Source of the DNA: Pseudopyrenochaeta lycopersici
Lineage: Eukaryota; Ascomycota; Dothideomycetes; Pleosporales; Pseudopyrenochaetaceae
Length of the DNA: 64,000 nucleotides
Assembly: GCA_003313425.1 (NCBI GenBank)
Contig: NHZP01000013.1
Coordinates: forward strand, 682,001-746,000
Direction of reading: 5' to 3'
The notes under the pieces were generated by a model. The model did not search any database. It was given only the letters and a program-made list of their open reading frames with translations, and was not told where the DNA came from. The first letter of the stretch is position 1; every line of letters begins with the position of its first letter. Below are positions 1-10,227 of this stretch, piece by piece. The position numbers were made by a program, and so were the translations under genes.

Positions 1-190
1 TCGCGTCCCCTCAATTTTCCCCGCGATCGAGCCTCAATTTGCCGTAGATTGTCTTTTTTCCATGTATCGGCGGAGAGGAAAGCCTCGCGCTCCGAGAGCA
101 ACCCGCTCGCCACCAAAATGGCAAGTGTACAAATATCCGCGGCCAGGCCTCTGCGTGTGACGAGTACCGACAGCCGGGTTCCTTCTCAGT

Positions 191-1459
191 ATGGTGTCTT
201 CTTGGTCATTGAAGCTTCTTGTCGCAAACTTGGCGATTGCTGGTGGACTTGCGGATCGACCATCGCAAGGATGGAGGGACGGGAAGTTCAAGACACTGGT
301 TACATTTGGTGATAGCTTTACGGATGAGAATCGCTTAGGATATTTCATCAACAACAAGGGCTCTGCGCCTCCCGTCGGATGGCAACAACCAGTGGTACGT
401 CATCTACACAACTCTTCTGCTGCTTTAGTCTTCATCACAATCTACGCATCGCCCACCAGGAAATCCTCCAACCAGCTGTTGGCATTGACTGGTCTGTCTA
501 AATGCGGGAAGCCTTTATGAAATAATTGTAAACGAGCTTGAACATTTCGAAGCTCTCGCATAGGATCTACAACTAACCTCGAACAGGGACTCAAGACTGC
601 ATCAGGCGGCCTTTGCTGGGCGCGCTACGCGAGCATATACACAAAAGCGAGCCTGTACAACTACGCCGTCTCTGGTGCTGTATGCTCAAATGAAGTAACA
701 CCACGCTATTTCTCCGCTATCAATGCGCCGTTCCCCGACATTGCAGGCTATGAACTTCCAGCATTCATCGCAGACTCCAAGGCCCGGAACGCCAATGGCA
801 CCAAGTTCTTCACAGGCAAACCTGACGACACCGTCTACGCGATATGGATCGGCACTAACGACCTCGGTAATAATGCCTTCCTTACTGATTCACAAGTCAA
901 AGGCAAGACCGTTGTTGACTATGTCAATTGCATCTACGACCAGGTTGCACGGCTCTACGAGAATGGAGGTCGCTATTTCGTCTTGTTGAACGTCAGCCCC
1001 CTCAATCTGCTCCCGCAGTACGCGCTGCCCGAAAACGGCGGGCTACCAGCTACCCAGTTCTTCCCCGAGAAAGCCGGCAAGAACATCACTGAGATTTCCG
1101 AGAGCATTCGGGAAACCGTCGCCGCACTGAACGAGGTGTTCAAGTACCGCACGCCATTCGACGTCGAAGTGGAGGGCAAATGGAAGGGTGCAAAGTTTGC
1201 AAACTTCGACGTCAGCGCGTTGTTGACAGATATTTACTACCACCCAGCCCAGTACCTTAACGGCACTGCGCCGTTGAACGTCCAGGGCGTGGGCCATCTA
1301 TGCAATGTGCAAGGCGCAAACTGCACCACCAGCAGTAGCCCCGATAGCTTCATGTGGTACGACCCATTGCATCCGAGTGAGCAAACGAGTCGCATCGTTG
1401 CGAGGGAATTCGTCGGCGTACTCGGTGGCAAGAGCAAGTGGGCCAAGTACTGGGGTTAA
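191..1459 (+). CDS. Secreted GDSL/SGNH-family esterase (CE16-like)
   Basis: Two exons, 191-394 and 587-1459, joined in phase 0 over an intron with a GTACGT donor and an AACAG acceptor (CTAAC branch site near 573). The product is 358 aa. Residues 1-21 look like a signal peptide ending in GGLA. SGNH blocks are all visible: block I GDSF at 40-43 (nucleophile Ser42), block II Gly98 in AVSGAV, block III GTND at 157-160 with Asn159, and block V DPLH with Asp327 and His330. Several Asn-X-Thr/Ser sites fit secretion. The family hydrolyses ester bonds; the length and layout match fungal carbohydrate (acetyl) esterases of the CE16 type, but the substrate is inferred, not shown. It is convergent with ORC4. 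The start was chosen because it is the ATG that gives the signal peptide. Confidence 0.88.
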
Positions 1460-1838
1460 GGTTGGATGATCTAGTCGTCACAAGATTCAAAAGATAGTTA
1501 ATACTTTCGTATAGTAGAAACACAGATTTCAGATAGATATGTAAACACTTCAAACCTATCGCGCTGCAGGACCAGAGAAGCATTTCTAGGTGTTTGTCGC
1601 ATAGCACAGTTTCATTGTTGGCTGTTAGTTGACTTTTCCATTATACGTAAGCACGAACCTTGCATTCATAAGGTTCTATAAAATGGTCGATATGCACCTA
1701 TCTAGTGATACTATTCTAGTTCCATGCTGATGCTATAAAGAAATGCCATGCCTGCTGTGCTTCATATGCAACAAGCGCTGTAGAGGCTCAAATGCCAGCC
1801 AACGCCGAAAATGATATGCGATGGTCTATCAGAACCAC
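1460..1838. other. Convergent 3' intergenic region (esterase / ORC4)
   Basis: About 380 bp between two convergent stop codons. It is AT-richer than the flanking coding sequence, as expected for two 3' UTRs. I see no gene, repeat or RNA. Confidence 0.6.
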
Positions 1839-4371
1839 CTAGATGCTTCTACACCACCTCTCCAATCCCCGATCGATACCCTTCTCTCCCTTCAACACCT
1901 CGCCAATCTCTTCCAAGGCGACGTCACATCTGATCATCCCGAAACCGCCTGTCTGGCCCGTAATGACTGGCATGACTAAACCGAGTTCAACGAGTCCTTC
2001 CCACTCCCGTCGCGCAACATCCTTGCCCCAGACTTTACTCGTACTACTCGAGCTTGACAAGCCACCAGCTGCGGATTGAATGCGAGCTTTGGAGGCGAGT
2101 GTGACGTATTCATCGTACGCCATGTTGAAGTTGCAAGTATCGCTGTCATGGATGATGTCCAAGCGGGCAGCGGCTATCAAGAGGGAGAGCGCAAGGGTGG
2201 AGAGGTTGGGGATGAGGGATAGTTTTGAGTCCGGGGCACTTATCAGGTTCGAGGGTTGAAATGGAGTGCTTGAGGATAGCGTTGCGGTAGTGAGGAGGAA
2301 TGTCGTCAGGACCGAGGGGATAGACTTTGTACGATAGAAGTTGGGAGCTAGGTGGGTTGTGAGGAAGGAGGGGCTTGAGAAGAGTTTCTAGTCTTGTTAG
2401 TCATGTTCCCTTGATCTGGAACTGAAACTGGGTAGGCTGGAGGCTTACCTCGATGTTCGCATTCCATTCAGCTAGAACGTCTTGCTTTTTCTTCGTTAGT
2501 GTACCCTTTGCGCCTCCTTCCAAGATGCCTCTCTCTTCGACGCTTAATTGCTCAGGCTGTACACTCAGACATGTCTTGCAAATCTCCTGGAATGCGGTGA
2601 ATGTCTTTGCAAGACTCAGATGCACGTAGCGATGGCTAAAGCGACTCTTAACACGCTTCTCGAGACTATTCGTTACATCGATACGAGTAGTGAGCCCCAA
2701 AACAACAATCGGGGCCTTTCGAGACTGTGCAATGTCGAAGAGATTATACAATAGTGTTTGACGTGGGTGCTGGGCGAACAGATCGAACTCATCCATTACG
2801 AAAATGACGGCTTTTGCGACCTGGTCTGTAAGCTCGCCAGTCTGCTCGGAGGGATGAGAAAGTAAGGCCAGAAGCGTGGTAAGCGTGTCGGCGTAGTTCT
2901 TCCCAGGCCCACTACCATCTTCCTCGATGTCCCTCTCTTTGCCTAGCTGACGCCAGATCTCCCGAAGCGCGATCTTATCATCTGTATGTATGAAGCCGTT
3001 CAATCGGACGATATGATAGTCCCCACCGTTATCTTTCGAGATCTCAGAGAGAACCTTGTTCACCAGTGCGGTCTTCCCGCTCCCCCGCGCTCCGATGACG
3101 AGCATCGAATTACCCTCTCCCGCGGTGATTGTGTGTTCAACAAGTTGGTACACCGACTTGTACTCTTCATTTAAGCCAACCAGGGGCGACGGACGCTTCC
3201 CAATGATACGTTCCATAACGATGTTTTTAAGTAGATCGAGTTCTGGACCAGTTGCAAGATTACCATAGATGAGTGGCGCTGCCGGCTTCTCTTTCTGTGC
3301 TGAAATGGGCTTATTGAATGGGCTAGGTTCGGTCGGGTCGAGGACGCTACCCAGGACACTATTGCCGTCCACATCTATATCATCGTCCTGCCCATTCACA
3401 TGCGCTTCAGCATCTGACCATCGCTCTTCATCCTGGTTATTGACATGATCTGTACGATTCATGCGTCGCCTTGGGTTTGCATCCTGCTTCCTGCGAGCCG
3501 ACGGATTGCGTTGACTAAGCTCGTCCTCCGTCTCGAGTACAGCCGTTTGTCGTTTTGCTGACCTTGAAGGTGTTGTCACCGGGACTTCTTCGTCCTCTGG
3601 ATCAAGTTTGTTTTTTGCATTGCTAGCCGTCCTCTTCCCCGAGCGTGGCTTTGATGGAACAGCGCCATTTGCACCATTATGCTTCGGCGACGTGGCCGTC
3701 TCGTCGTCTTGAGTAGGGCTTTGTTCCTTCTTCTTTCGGCCGGTTGACCTTGGCGCCGCTGCTTTACGTACTGAGGCCGCAGGTGTCTTATTGCCCTTCC
3801 CACTTGCTGTGGGTGTGGAGGCTTGAGCAGCCAGATGATCATCCATCTCTGCTTCCACGGTTTGTTTAGTTTTGGAGCCCTTGATAAGATTTCGCAATCT
3901 ATTCTGGTTTGCGCTTTCCGCCTTCCTAGGCCGTCCTCTCCCACGTTTTGGTGTCGTTGCAACATGCTGCAGCTCATCCGTAACTTCTCCGGTGCTGGCA
4001 GTGCCTTCTCTTGATCCAGTCTGTAGGTGTCGCTGCGTTGGTCTAGGTGATGCTGTCCCGCTCAATGCGCCCTCTATATCATCGTATATGTCTATGTTTT
4101 CCGCAGCTGCCCGCTTTGCTGGTGTGCTGTTTGTCGCCGTCTTCAGACGCCGACTTCCTCGCTTGGGTGCAGGCTCATCATCGACCTCCGACACGGCGGC
4201 CCCATTCGTGTAGGATACCGATCGAGTGCTAAGCCTCCCAGAGGCTCTCTTTGCCGACGCCTTTGTCAGTGAGTGGGACACAATCTGCTCTGGTGTGTCG
4301 ACCTTTCTTCGCTTGGCGGAGCGTGGTGAGTCGTCCATGGCGCGGGTTAGGGCGGTTCGATGCTGGGGCAA
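1839..4371 (-). CDS. ORC4: Origin recognition complex subunit 4 (AAA+ ATPase) with AT-hook N-terminal extension
   Basis: Two exons on the minus strand, 4371-2449 and 2387-1839, joined in phase 0 by a 61-bp intron (GTAAGC donor, TAG acceptor). The product is 823 aa from the ATG at 4371, or 812 aa from the ATG at 4338. Residues 1-370 (first-ATG numbering) are a basic, low-complexity tail with a canonical AT-hook KRGRGRPRK at 142-150. The AAA+ module follows: Walker A GARGSGKT at 427-434, Walker B VMDEFD ending at 530, and a KSRFSHR arginine region near 575-581. The second exon encodes the C-terminal winged-helix part, with the ORC4-typical ARLDIIHD and NMAYDEY motifs. ORC4 is part of the six-subunit complex that marks replication origins in the nucleus. 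The identification rests on domain order and C-terminal motifs and is strong; the choice between the two ATGs is open. Confidence 0.93.
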
Positions 4372-4831
4372 TGGCTGTTCAATCGAGATACATCATTACA
4401 ATTATGTCACAGCCGTGCTGAGGGTGAATGGAGTGCAATTTGGCATACAGTGAAAGCTGCTGCTCGAGGCGCGTCCCAAGTCAAAGTCGCGTCGCGCCAG
4501 AGTTCCGCTCGGTTGGTCCCACCCCTGCGCCATGCCAAGAGGGAATGCCCTAGATTCGTCTCCTAACCGTCAGCTTAGTCCGCGGACAATTCTTTACCAT
4601 CCCAAGTGCTATTGGATGGAAGAACTGCACGATTGCGACGTCGGGTACCGCTTTGTATACTACGTCAGGACATGATGCGTCATGCGTCCGTTTGCGACGG
4701 GAAACCGTCCGCAGTCGGACACGCCCTACGACCAACAACCGATATCCTTGAACTAACATGGCTCTTAACCACTGTGAACCAACACGGAGTCATTGAACCC
4801 AGGAGCATAAATCAACGAGGCTGCGCTCTCA
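4372..4831. promoter_or_regulatory. Divergent intergenic promoter region, ORC4 / MFS transporter
   Basis: 460 bp separate the ORC4 start (minus) from the MFS start (plus), so both promoters must lie here. Small open frames in it have no coding character. I see no clear TATA box or recognised operator. Confidence 0.5.
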
Positions 4832-6385
4832 ATGCCCACAGCAAGACACGCTATAGATCCAATGGCATCTAATCGCAGCTCTGAACTCGAATTGACCTCC
4901 TACTCGCAGCAGACCTCTTCGGTGGTACTAGCAGATATTGAACCTCTTCGAAATGAGCCGATCCAGCAATCCGCCAATGACGAAGGCTTCTCTTTGCCAC
5001 CAACAGATGGAGGTAAAGATGCTTGGTTGTTTTTGTTTGCTTGCTTCATGCTAGAAGCGCTGATCTGGGGTATGTTCCCTTATAGTTGCTTGCTCGGGCT
5101 AGGTCAGGCTCACTCTATACAGGCTTTCCAGCTTCCTATGGTGTCTTCCAGGACTATTACACCACCAATGAGCCTTTTGTTGGCTCCAACAACATTGCTG
5201 TTGTTGGTACATGTGCCATGGTATGTGCTCGCGGAGGAGAGGCGCAGGGACTTTAGCGACTAATCGACATGTTAGGGCATCATGTACCTGGACATTACTG
5301 TCTGTGCGTAGGATCCGAGTACGAATTGTGTGTGAAACAAACGCTAACGTAGTATCTACAATTCAGGGTTTGTCGTCTTGAAGTCGTTCCCAAGATTCCG
5401 TCAATGGGCGACTCCAGTCGGTCTTATCATTGTATGCCTTGCCTTGGGCCTAGGGTCTTTATCTAACAACGTGACCCATCTCATTATCACGCAAGGCATT
5501 CTCTACGCTATCGGCGGTGGTCTGGCGTGGACACCCATTTTATTCTACATCGAAGAATGGTGGGTGCGCCGTCGAGGTTTTGCCTATGGAGCGACCATGG
5601 CCGGTTTAGGGCTAAGTGGAGCAATCCTTCCTGTGGTGCTGGAATGGCTACTTCATTCTTACGGCTTTCGAACAACCTTACGGGTCTGCGCACTTAGCTT
5701 TGTCGCTTTGAACTTTCCGGTCCTGTTCTTCTTCAAGCCTCGTCTCCCGCTCTCACAGACTTCTCAGTCAAGGGGGTTCGACATGTCATTCTGGACATGC
5801 TCCAATTATCTGGTCCTCCAGTCTGGCAATATTGTCCAAAGCCTTGGTTTCTTCCTTCCCGCTATTTATTTACCTTCTTTCGCCCGTTCACTAGGCGCCA
5901 GTACCATCCAAGGCACTGTCACTATCATTCTCCTCAATGGCGCCGCTTTTGTGGGATCACTGTGCATGGGCATGGCTGTCGATAAGTACCATGTTGCTAA
6001 TTGTATTCTGGTGTCTGCCGTCGGCTCTGGAGTCGGTGCTTTCCTTATTTGGGGACTCGCAACCTCGTTGGCTCCACTTTACATCTTCTGTGTCATCTAC
6101 GGCGCCTTTGCAGGATGTCAGGCAAGTGCTTGGAGTGCTATCATTCGCGACACAAAAGTAAAACGAAAAGGAGCAGATTCTGGCATGGTTTTCGCCTGTT
6201 TATCTGCTGGTAAGGGCATTGGCAACTTGTGCAGTGGTCCATTATCCGAGGCGCTCTTGCATGCAGGCAACTGGAGCGCAGGTATGGCTTATGGGAGCGG
6301 CTACGGTGCGCTCATCACGTTCACGGGTGTGACAGCGTTGCTCAGCGGGTGGGGCTATGCTGCGAAGAGGATTGGATGGTTGTGA
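4832..6385 (+). CDS. MFS transporter, monocarboxylate-permease type
   Basis: Four exons: 4832-5069, 5123-5220, 5276-5303 and 5367-6385. All junctions keep phase (donors GTATGT, GTATGT, GTGCGT; acceptors end in AG), giving 460 aa. The 28-bp third exon restores the run GIMYLDITVWFVVLKSF across the second transmembrane segment. A hydrophilic N-terminus of about 65 residues precedes roughly 12 hydrophobic segments. The GIMYLD motif, the RRRGFAYG loop after TM4 and the PxxxxxIRDTK stretch near TM10 resemble the fungal monocarboxylate transporter-like (MCT/MCH) branch of the major facilitator superfamily. It would move a small solute across the plasma membrane or an internal membrane; the substrate cannot be read from sequence. 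An alternative ATG lies at 4862. Confidence 0.85.
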
Positions 6386-7374
6386 GGCAATGTTTCACGA
6401 GACCAGGCAACTCCATCGGGCACAGTCAGGGTTGTTTTGCCTATACCATCTCGATCGTCTTGACACGCGTCAGAAGCTCAAAGTGTTGAAAACAAAGTCA
6501 TTGGAACCCTTCACATCAAACATCCTGCCGGCTACAGGATGTCAAACACTGCCAGACACTTGCACCAATCAAGCGCGCATGTTTATGTCTTGGCACCAAT
6601 GGATGTGCGTTTGAAACGGATCCGCTAAACCCCTTCATCTTAGCACGACTTTGATCAACCTCCACAAGGTCTCCATGGAGAGGCTCGATCTCCTTGCGAA
6701 ACAACAGATTTGCTCTTTGCAATTTACTTGCGGCCCAACCCGCACTCGCAAGCAAAGCAATCGTGTGATGGCTTGGCACATACGCGCGCTCCGAGCGGAA
6801 ACCTTGCTCAGGCCTATAACAAAGGAGGCAACTTGAAACGCCAGACTGGACTGGCATGGAAACAATAAACGACTTTCCTCAGAATATAGAGCCGCGACTG
6901 AAGGTCACTGGTTGAGCCACAAAGGATATCCCAGCCATCACAAATGGGCTCGGGAAAGCTTGGTGGATCTTCGCCATGACTGGAAGGTGTCCTCGGAGGT
7001 TTCTTAGTAACGTGTAACGACTGGTATATGGGCCTCGGGGCAGATCCACTTTATTGTGGGACTTGAAAATAAACGGATGGTTGATCGTGTCTGGGGGTGT
7101 TCTGGGGAATATGTATATCAGGGTGGTGCTTCAATGCATAGTACAACTAAAGAGTCTCCGAAGGCAACTCGTCTTACTCTCTCTCTTCAGAACGAGCGTC
7201 TTTCGTTCTTTCTGCTTTCTTTCGCTCTCTACGTACCCTAGCGGTATACGTTCGTTCTTTTGGCTGTGCCAGTCTCCGTTTACATTGCCATCGTTTGCAC
7301 AACCACTCCTTTCTTTACGATAACTCGACCTTTGAAGCAAAATAAAGCTACTTAGCTACACAACTGCTTTCAAC
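6386..7374. promoter_or_regulatory. Intergenic region; CT-rich promoter of the repeat protein
   Basis: 989 bp between the MFS stop and the next start. The last 200 bp carry pyrimidine-rich runs (CTCTCTCTCTTC and TTCTTTCTGCTTTC near 7175-7220), typical of the core promoter and transcription start region of strongly expressed filamentous-fungal genes. The rest shows no gene or repeat that I can support. Confidence 0.45.
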
Positions 7375-8389
7375 ATGAAGTCTGGCATCATCCTCGCTCT
7401 CACGAGCACCACGCTCGCTGGTAAATTTGCACCAACTCTAACGCTAATGCACCCTTCTAACCGCCACAGTGCCCTTGGGTAACGTCATCGACGCCATGTT
7501 CGGCTCTAACACAGAAGCTCGACATATACCTCCGCCAGGTCAGATGCCTGGATTTCATCCCATCGGTACTGGCTCTGGAATTGGCTTCCCCTGTCCCACA
7601 GGAACAGGCCCTCTTCCTACTGGCACCGGCGGATTCCCCGCGTTTCCCAATGGACCGAGGCCAGGTCTAGGAGGTCGTCCTCGGAGCAAAACCCTAGCGA
7701 TTGACTACCAGCTTGCTCCTACTGCGGTGCCCGAGATTGGGGAGCTAGGAAGGAGGCAGGCAGGCGACGCATCTGCGCTGCCTAGCTTTTCCCTGCTGGA
7801 TCCGAGTGGTATCTTGGACTTTCCTGGACCTACGGGTACTGGCGATTCAGAGCTGCCATTCCCTACTCAAACTGGCGACTCACCTTTCCCATTTCCCACC
7901 CAGGATCCAGAGTCCCCATTTCCATTCCCGTCAGGTGACTCGCCCTTCCCGTTCCCTACCCAGGATCCTGAATCGCCCTTCCCAACAGGAGACCCAGAGT
8001 CTCCGTTCCCTACTGACTCACCCGAATTCCCATTCCCAACTGGTGGCTTTCCCGTCCCAACGGGCGACCTCCCAATTCCAACAGGTGATCTTCCAGTACC
8101 TACAGGTGACTTCCCAGCTCCAACAGGCGGGTTTCCAGTCCCAACAGGCGATCTTCCTGCCCCGACAGACTTTCCTGCCCCAACTGGCGGCTTCCCCGGT
8201 ACAGGAATTCCTAGCCTCCCGACTACTCTCGCGACAGTAACTCGTGGTCCCCGCCCAACAGCCCAGCCAGAGCTTCCCAGCTCTCCCGGCGAAGATGATG
8301 GAGAGTCGCTCCCCGGAAGCGGGCAGAGCTTTTTGGATTGGCTTGAGGGCCTGTTCGGTGAGAATGGCAGAGCCGAGATGGAGAACTGA
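7375..8389 (+). CDS. Secreted Pro/Thr/Gly-rich tandem-repeat protein
   Basis: Two exons, 7375-7420 and 7470-8389, joined in phase 1 (GTAAAT donor, CACAG acceptor; the junction codon is Val). The product is 321 aa. Exon 1 encodes the hydrophobic core of a signal peptide, MKSGIILALTSTTLA. The mature part has no Cys-rich or catalytic domain. Its centre, about 7840-8200, is built from short degenerate units: PFPTQDPES-type blocks followed by FPxPTGDLP-type blocks, repeated more than ten times, and the C-terminus is acidic. This composition fits a cell-wall or extracellular structural protein, or a secreted low-complexity protein. No known family is recognised and no function is proposed. The short first exon coding only the signal peptide is common in fungal secreted proteins. 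Confidence 0.78.
7850..8196 (+). repeat. In-frame tandem repeats inside the secreted protein gene
   Basis: Degenerate units of 18-24 bp encoding (F/L)P-x-PTG(D/G) follow one another, with longer TTCCC-ATTCCC-ACC blocks upstream. Two long copies of CCCACCCAGGATCC / CCTACCCAGGATCC are seen near 7896 and 7956. The array is coding and keeps frame, so unit gain or loss would change protein length without a frameshift. Confidence 0.75.
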
Positions 8390-8760
8390 TTTCCGGTCTC
8401 TACAGTGGGGCGATGAAACTCATTTTAGAGGAGATTGGCTTCCAGGAGAGGGTACAAGACGTCTTGATGACGCACTTTCACTTCGTACATATATTTTCTA
8501 TTCACCTATGTATACATGATTCTCAAGGTAAGGAGTGAACAAGACACTCCTTACACTTGACAACTAGCCGAAGGCATAGAGAAATCTTACACATTCGGTA
8601 CCTGAATTGAAGACCTTGCGCCGCCTTTGTGATTAAGTGCGCTGAATTTGTCGTGTACCGATTTTCCTGTCTCCTGCTTTGCTTACCGGCTCGCAACGTC
8701 TAATTTGGTGAGTTTGCTCTCAACCTGAAGTAATGACTACATCAATACTGGAAAAGTCCT
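8390..8760. other. Convergent 3' intergenic region
   Basis: About 370 bp between two convergent genes. Nothing beyond presumed 3' UTRs is visible. Confidence 0.5.
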
Positions 8761-10227
8761 TCATGACTGCCGTCTGGTCCGTTTTCTTGGACGACGAAAA
8801 GGCGCGACGCTATAGCCTGTACATGCCAGTACAACAGAGAAAGCAATCAAAGCCGCGGTATTGCGACAGATGAAGAGCGTGTTCAGGCTGTAGAATAAGG
8901 TGGTTAATTGCCAGGAGTACCTTTCAACATCCCTGTAAGTGCTGAGGAATGACTGATAGCCCGTTTTTGAGATGTTATTTAGTCTTTCCCAATGACAGTA
9001 AAAAGGATCAAAAGTCGTCGGAAGCGCAAGCATCGTAGTCCACAACTCACGTCGAGCTTCGTGTGTGAGCGTTGTATTGTTAGGCAGTGCAAGTCGTCTT
9101 TGATTGAGCAAATATATCCATATGGGCTTCAGCTTGCGCCTCCAGTTGTATGGCTTTGCTTGTGTCGTGAAAGTTTCCCATTTTTGGACAGTTTCTTTGA
9201 CCATTTCTTCGCTGACCTTGAAATACTCTCGATGCATTGTTGTCCTGGAGACTCCCTTAGTTAATTCATGCCCACGGCATGGCCAGGGACGTAGATAGTC
9301 TGACAGATCAATGTGTATCAGTTTTTCTACTCTGAAGCAATGATCAATCTCATACTCTGAGACATACACAGCTTCGAGTTTGAGATTGCAAGACTGCTGA
9401 TGCTCTTTGATGCGGTCCTCAACGTTCGCCCGTCTCGAAGAGCCGATTTTGTAGCCGAGATCTGAACGTTCAGGATCGTGAAGGATATAAATCACACCTC
9501 TTTCATCCTTAGGAGTCAAATCTTCTAGGAGCTTCGACCGAAGTCTTGCGTTGACCGCCCTGGCAGTGTTTAATGCCACAGGAGAAGGTGAACGCCTTGG
9601 TTCTTGGTCAGCTCGCTGACCATTTCCGTCTTGCTGATTATGTTCAGCGTCTGGATTCGTGTTCGGCCGTTCTTCTATATTCGGCGGCATTCGGACAGGG
9701 CTGGTTGGACGAAGAACTCGTTCAGATTCTGACGATGAGAAGACACCTTGGGTTGGCGTGATTGGGACCCACGACTGTCCATTGGGCTGCGGCCGTGGCG
9801 AGTTACGAGAATCCGCCTGTGAGCAATCGGAAAGCCGCTGACGTTTGATTCGAGGCTTATCTACGGGGCTTGAGCAGCCACGGACGCTACATTGTGGTCG
9901 TTTGTGCAGAGGATCAGAAAGTCTTCTACTCTCTGTGGAAGGATAATCAGCATTGAAGGCCGCCGAAGTCGACTTTGGCAATCGGTGGTTGGGTAGAAGA
10001 TTTGACATTGCTGGAGATTGTACTGCTGAATCGCTTCGCGTATCGGTAGCTCTTGGTCTTACGCGAGAATTGTTCACCGTCGAGGAGTCACATGGCGCGC
10101 GTGAGGATGAAGGGCGTGCTTTGAATTTTCGGGACCTAGTACTGTGATTCGTCAATTTTAGACAATCTTCTGGGACCGAAGACGTTTCCTGCGAAGGGAT
10201 GGGTGATGGATATTGACCCGGAAGCAT
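8761..10227 (-). CDS. T5orf172 / GIY-YIG-like domain protein with C-terminal membrane segment
   Basis: Single exon, 488 aa. Residues 1-230 are a Ser/Pro/Arg-rich disordered tail with nuclear-localisation-like basic runs (KPRIKRQR near 124-131). Residues about 243-345 match the T5orf172 (MUG113-like) fold, a relative of GIY-YIG endonucleases: GVIYILHDPE, then GYKIGSS at 258-264, a VEKLIH segment near 300-305, and HREYFKV near 332-338. Two hydrophobic stretches lie near the C-terminus (about 440-475), followed by a basic tail FRRPRKRTRRQS. Fungal proteins of this type are common but mostly uncharacterised; a DNA-cleaving role is only suggested by fold relationship. The domain call is firm, the function is not. 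Confidence 0.82.
   Translation of the reverse strand: MLPGQYPSPIPSQETSSVPEDCLKLTNHSTRSRKFKARPSSSRAPCDSSTVNNSRVRPRATDTRSDSAVQSPAMSNLLPNHRLPKSTSAAFNADYPSTESRRLSDPLHKRPQCSVRGCSSPVDKPRIKRQRLSDCSQADSRNSPRPQPNGQSWVPITPTQGVFSSSESERVLRPTSPVRMPPNIEERPNTNPDAEHNQQDGNGQRADQEPRRSPSPVALNTARAVNARLRSKLLEDLTPKDERGVIYILHDPERSDLGYKIGSSRRANVEDRIKEHQQSCNLKLEAVYVSEYEIDHCFRVEKLIHIDLSDYLRPWPCRGHELTKGVSRTTMHREYFKVSEEMVKETVQKWETFTTQAKPYNWRRKLKPIWIYLLNQRRLALPNNTTLTHEARRELWTTMLALPTTFDPFYCHWERLNNISKTGYQSFLSTYRDVERYSWQLTTLFYSLNTLFICRNTAALIAFSVVLACTGYSVAPFRRPRKRTRRQS

Noticed and set aside
1..190. Small overlapping open frames at the left edge
   Set aside because: They overlap the esterase promoter and signal-peptide region in other frames and have no domain.
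7806..8240. 144-codon open frame in a second frame over the PTG repeats
   Set aside because: It is a shadow of the repeat-rich gene, which has the signal peptide and a good splice junction; the alternative has neither.
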